Assembly: GCA_947623455.1 (NCBI GenBank)
Contig: OX392532.1
Span: 1,488,001-1,552,000, forward strand
DNA length: 64,000 nucleotides
Source: Mimachlamys varia
Taxonomy: Eukaryota > Mollusca > Bivalvia > Pectinida > Pectinidae
Direction: 5' to 3'
Shown piece after piece: positions 59,471-64,000 of this stretch (position 1 is its first letter; each line of letters starts with the position of its first letter). The position numbers and the translations under genes were made by a program. The notes under the pieces were generated by a model. That model did not search any database. It had not been told where the DNA came from and was given only the letters and a program-made list of their open reading frames with translations.

Positions 59471-60298
59471 ACAGCGAGAGGGAAAAACAATCGAACGAAC
59501 AGAGCGTGAGATCGTTTGGTACGCTAACCAGTGCCTGATGAATAATTTAATTCGTAAGTGCTTCAAACAGGGCTTGTTCCATTGCCGTTTATGTCTCGCT
59601 TATAAATTATGTCCTTTGAAAAAAAATCAGAGAGTACCAAAGCGTCAACAAAACCATAATCCGAACTCAAAATCGTTTAAACTAGGGGCAAAATAGGAAC
59701 AAAGGAAAGATTTTCACGAAGATTTTTGAAAAAATGACACACAGCGAATAATAGTGTTTGCTACGTTGTATGCTATATTTGTGGGCGTTGTAATTAGCAT
59801 ATTTTATAAAGACTGGTTTGTAAACTCTTTGCCACATCTTTTTATGTCTCGTTTAGGTATATCGACAAAGTGCTTTCTGCAAACAACAAGAAGTTTACCA
59901 AAAATAAATAAGAAAACAATAAAAAATAAGAGGATACCGAAGCGTTAACAAAATCATAATCCAAACTCCAAAAAATCGATTAAACCAGGAGCAAAATATG
60001 AACAAAGGAAATATTTACACCCGCCATGTAAAACTGACCAAGTCGATCTAATAAAGGACACAACTGACTTTTTCTACAACAGCCGCTGTTCGCGATCTTA
60101 CTTTAGAATGTGACTGACAGGGAAAGCTTACTACCGAGTTAAACGTCAAACGTGACGATTTCAATCGATTTTCAAATCATTAACTTCCCTTTTCTGATCA
60201 TCCCTGACAAAAACATAGATTCGCGAGTTGTCAATGATATAATGTCAGCTGCTGACAAATAAACTTACAACACAAATATTTTGCCCAACAAAATAACA
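59471..60298 (+). mobile_element. Composite retroelement block D, left part
   Basis: 59471-59620 matches 21260-21450 (GAACAGAGCG, GATCGT.TGGTACNCT). 59640-59720 and 59930-60030 are inverted RT 3' UTR pieces. 59855-59895 has a YID-type fragment (TATATCGACAAAGTGC). 60040-60270 matches 21660-21870 (CAACAGCCGCTGTTCGCGAT). It is the same composite as blocks A and B but more damaged and without the 92-bp array. Confidence 0.6.
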
Positions 60299-61100
60299 AA
60301 GATTATCGATGCGATCCTTGGCGATTATTTCTAACGCACACTTGGGCGCACGATAAACGAATATTGTGCGATTACAACCGTGGTTGATGTAAATGAAGAA
60401 AAGGTTTAGCAATATATACGGTTTTGCGCTTGTTGTTTTCAACATACATTTCTATATTCTAACTATATACGTTATCTGATATTTCTATCTATATATTTCC
60501 TAAAATCAGTTATAGTCTTTTTGTAGTTTTTGAAACAAACCAAATAGACACATATTGACAAGTTTCCATTCAGGTAAATATTGCCAGTTTTGACCAAGTT
60601 TTACCTGTACATAGGACCATAGGTGTAAATGTCTCTGGCTCGGGGCACTTTTAGGTGTGAAAACAAAGGTAAAGTGAGGAGATGAGGGTTGTTTAAATAC
60701 AGTAACTACAATTAATGTAATTATAAGAGTCCAGTTTGTTTTCATAATGTCGTAGCGGATCGCCACACACAGGACAGGTAAAACTCTGGCATGCTATTTA
60801 CCTGTTCTGTTGCCTGGGAGCTAAACCCGCATTTGGCTGTCTCATGGTCACTGCAATACTGTTTACTGTATATTGTAAAATTAACATAATCCCAATAAAT
60901 ATTATTCGAATTTATATAGTTTTAGGACAAAAGAGTTGCTTTTCATTCCGTAATATTTATCGACCAATTGTACCAAATCGTGCGATATTCAGATCGCCCA
61001 GTTGTGGGCACCATGGGCGAACAATGTGTGAACGATGGGTGCACGATGTATGAACGATGCACGCACGCAATTTGTGGTGCGTTGTGCGGTCCCACAACTG
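60299..61100. mobile_element. TA-flanked DNA element, copy 2 (left end lost)
   Basis: Matches 33960-34826 with moderate divergence. The right end GGTCCCACAACTG is followed by TA (61101-61102), which lies in what would be CAGTAATGTCC of a 92-bp unit, so it inserted into that unit. The left terminal repeat is missing. The internal frame of copy 1 is broken here. Confidence 0.75.
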
Positions 61101-61140
61101 TAATGTCCATTGCAATATCAAGGGAAATGCCCTACTCTGA
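61101..61140. repeat. Single partial 92-bp unit, not amplified
   Basis: TAATGTCCATTGCAATATCA and AGGGAAATGCCCTACTCTGA correspond to the last third of the satellite unit and its exit junction (23030, 30632). Here it exists once, before the same minus-strand RT fragment. Confidence 0.8.
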
Positions 61141-61880
61141 GATGATGTAGTTCAAATCAGTATAAGGCAAAGTAAAAGTGCACAGAATCCCGTACAGAAT
61201 TAGAAGATCTTTCGAGTTTTTCAGAATCCACATTCCGTTAATTAAACAATGTCACAATAAGGCCTGTTTAAATGGTAGTAAGAATCATAGTAAGAAGTTT
61301 TGATAATGTCTTGGTTGAGCAATGCGAAGAGCTAGCGATAAAACATTGCTTATAAAGATCCTTGTGTTCAATATAAATGAGGACGGTTAGCGTCTTCCTC
61401 ATATACTGAACGATTGCAATGCTGATGAAAAACGGCAGTGTGAAAGTAGGGGACACACCAGGAGCAAGTTGTAAGATGCTTTGTCTGTAGACACAACCAC
61501 AAACATACCCTTTATATCTTTGAGTGTTGTTCGAATATCGGGGTCAATAAATATCGACTTGTGTTTAGTTTTTATTTTATATCACAAACCGCTCTGTCTT
61601 TCCTGATAGATTCGTCCACTCTGAAAGATAATTCAATTCAGTATGCTCATATGTATCCCATTGTTTGATGAATTCTTCCAAAGAGTCAATTATAATCTTA
61701 AAATTCACATTTCAATTGATGGATGGAGTCTCTCTCGATAATTAAGACATATCACGAAAAGCTCATGTAGCTTTATGTTAGGAATGATATTCAGATCGCT
61801 GATTACTATGTGTTCAGTAGAACCATAGCAATATTGGGATTAAGAATATGAACACGCTGAAGGAGGGGTCGTGCTAAGGG
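61141..61880 (-). pseudogene. RT-element 5' half
   Basis: Minus-strand remnant collinear with 23040-23720 and 30640-31590, including IEHKDLYKQCFIASSSHCST at 61400-61340. Many frame breaks. Confidence 0.72.
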
Positions 61881-61939
61881 TCATCTATTCACACACAGAT
61901 GACCATGAGGCACCAGCGACTTAACTTTTGATGATTGTC

Positions 61940-62195
61940 GACTGTTTTCACTGAAGAGGACGAAACAGCTCTATGGTGCAGTTTAATTCATTTTTTGGCA
62001 TACTGTATCTATTACTAAATTTAAAAGGTGCAGCATATGTGTGTTACGTCATCTGTAATGACAGGGAGTCGCAGACTATACTTGTTTTAGTCCCCGAGGT
62101 TTGCTGGAGCCTCCATAGCCACAGTTAATCTCATTTGAGTAGTGGCACGGTACATAATATACACATTTTCATAGTACACGATTTAAAATCATTCA
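61940..62195 (-). repeat. Dispersed repeat R1, inverted copy 4
   Basis: Reverse complement of the R1 copies at 19240 and 37655 (GAGGACGAAACAGCTCTATG, TTGCTGGAGCCTCCATAGCC). It sits between the two inverted halves of the RT element. Confidence 0.8.
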
Positions 62196-62199
62196 GAAC

Positions 62200-62700
62200 T
62201 AGCTTCTTACCTCGATCTTTACCTAAGCTATTACAAACACGGGCAACTTACTACTAAGCTGTATGATAAAGATGACGATTTCGATTTTCAGATCGTGAAC
62301 TTTCCCTTTGTTGATAACAATATTCCTGCTTCTTCATCCTAAGGTGTTAACATGTCGCAGTTGATTCGTTACTCTTGGGCTCGCTCTGAATATTGACATT
62401 TTCGTAATACATGTCGACTGCTGACGAACTTGATTATGGGCAAGTTTTATTGTCACAATCTTGATCTCATCGAGGCATTTTCTGTATCATTTTGTGATAT
62501 GAAGATGGGCGTTTTTGAGTTTGCTTATTACATGTAGTAAGCTTACCTGTTGTGACTGAAAATGATACTCGGTTCTCATTTTGAGGATTGATGCTAACTT
62601 GGATGTGACAAAGATGTCCATTGCCTCTAGTTTAATCGGAGTTCAGATAATGGTTCTGTTGGCACTTTGGTGTTCTCTGTTTCTTTCCCCAGTATGTTAA
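62200..62700 (+). pseudogene. RT-element 3' half
   Basis: Plus-strand C-terminal region: ALLTSIFT/YLDLYLSYYKHGQ-like start, LYDKDDDFDFQIV, FPFVDNNIPASSS then stop, MSQLIRYSWARSEY, a deletion, DMKMGVFEFAY, and a shortened 3' UTR (ATTGCCTCTAGTTTAATCGG). Confidence 0.75.
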
Positions 62701-63217
62701 CATTCAAGGACAAAACTTGAGAAATTGCCAAAATGACATGATTATACATTATAAACATGTATAGTGTAATTTTTTTAACAAAATATCTGAAATGTAAATA
62801 TAACCAGATTGCATTTATTTGCAATATGAATGCAATATGGGTGCAAGATACATATGCTGACGTCCGTTTAAGGATTTCGGCCACGATATTTCATAATTTC
62901 ATATTTCAATCTCATTTGATGCAACAATACGTGTAGTGACCGATACCCTGTCTCCCTCGGTGTTGGGAAAATAGACAAGCTAGGTGACGCCCCATTTATA
63001 TCAGCTTAGTAAATATGCATATTTTGACTGGGATTCTAGGTAACGTGATGTGTGACATCATTGAGGCACAACGTATCCGATACCTATACCTATTCTGACA
63101 CGCCCATTACATATTTCTGTATTATGTGTGAGTGTAATCATTGACTTTTATCTAAGTTCTTGGTGCAGTAATGACAGCAACCAATACATGTTATGTGATT
63201 AAGATTATCAATCGTCA
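62701..63217. other. Composite tail, then unrecognised sequence
   Basis: 62695-62860 matches 31900-32035. From 62890 onward no family is recognised; the frame at 62627-62884 is antisense to the repeat and is not supported. Confidence 0.5.
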
Positions 63218-63221
63218 TTAA

Positions 63222-63607
63222 AGGCTCAATATACGTAACACTTCAGGGAAATTTTCGTGATTCTGAAAAATTCTGAAAAAAATCCAGTTGATAACCATGC
63301 AAAAATTTACCCTAAAACGAAGTAAACCCGAGCGGTATCTAACAAGAAACTCTTGACAAAAAAATCCGAAGAATTGAAAATAATTCAGATGGGGCCGACT
63401 TCAATAACAAACCGCAGGTAGAAGACGGTTCGAAATGGACGCGTGTTTACAAATAGCGTGTTTCAACTGCTGCTGTACCGGTAACCGCGAAAGAATTCAT
63501 CTTGAATATTGCTAATACAAGTTAATCTTAACTAAACCTATAAATATAATAATTATTAGGCTTGATTTTCGCATCAGGTTTTGCCGAAAGTTACGTATAT
63601 TGGGCCT
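63222..63607. mobile_element. 386-bp MITE with TTAA target duplication
   Basis: Left end AGGCTCAATATACGTAAC and right end GTTACGTATATTGGGCCT are inverted over 18 bp with one mismatch. TTAA flanks both sides (63218-63221, 63608-63611). TTAA targets are typical of piggyBac-type transposons. The interior is non-coding. Confidence 0.85.
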
Positions 63608-63611
63608 TTAA

Positions 63612-64000
63612 TGATCTTAGATAAAACTTATCTAATTCCGAGTTTTGCATAAACTGCATTCAATTCGAATCTATTCCGTGACGTCTCAGCAACTCTAAGC
63701 TTAGAGACAGTGATACAATTTACACAATCGGATTTAACAGCTATATAAATTACCTGTAACCTTACTTGTCATACATATATAAGCCAAAGGGCATTTGTGG
63801 TACCTACCTGTGAGTTGTGGCGGGTGTACTAATTACCCTGTAATTACCAAGAGGTGTAAATTTAGTGGCATTCATGATAATATAATTACCAATCCTCGAA
63901 ATAACAATATACACAAGCACAATTATTTGATTCCTAACCGTCCCCAGTGTTGGAAGAACAACTATTTTTTAAAAAGGACTAAAGGAGTTTTCAACAGAAT
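63612..64000. other. No feature seen at right edge
   Basis: AT-rich sequence to the end of the window without a recognisable gene or repeat boundary. Confidence 0.4.

Overview
The window is eukaryotic: introns with GT/AG borders, AT-rich non-coding DNA and dense repeats. The gene family (secreted fibrinogen-related proteins) and the retroelement family suggest a marine mollusc, most likely a bivalve. That is inference from family knowledge, because nothing in the window names a species.

Two host genes are supported. They are tandem paralogues, both on the minus strand, encoding secreted proteins with a signal peptide, a PAN/Apple-like domain and a fibrinogen-related domain (FReD). Gene 2 (57632 down to 45953) is complete: five coding exons of 292, 128, 97, 162 and 242 nt, all splice phases agreeing, about 306 residues. 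Gene 1 (18710 down to 5864) has the same first four exons (292, 134, 97, 162 nt) with no stop or frameshift; its terminal exon is not found in the window and probably lies past position 1. Flanking and intronic sequence is also shared (about 5086-6060 with 51956-53250, and 14900-18960 with 53760-57950), so the pair arose by segmental duplication.

The rest is mostly repeats. Four large tandem arrays stand out: 26-bp units at 2551-3308; 51-bp units at 7960-14690, inside intron 3 of gene 1, which is 8.9 kb against 0.55 kb in gene 2; 92-bp units at 22229-23030 and 26557-30632; and 46-bp units at 46793-48390 inside intron 4 of gene 2. The space between the genes is filled with broken copies of one reverse-transcriptase element (tentatively Penelope-like), non-LTR retrotransposon 3' ends, fold-back elements, several MITEs with clear terminal inverted repeats and target duplications, and a doubled tRNA-like unit.

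Most interesting points: the 51-bp satellite appears to have grown from a unit that gene 2 keeps in about one copy; the 92-bp satellite appears to have grown from a segment next to a retroelement that survives as one partial unit at 61101; a MITE plus exactly 13 satellite units was duplicated in register; the retroelement copies share an inverted layout and one recurrent breakpoint; and a short signal-peptide-like reading frame lies antisense in intron 2 of both genes. The long periodic reading frames in the 51-bp array are open on both strands and are not called as genes.
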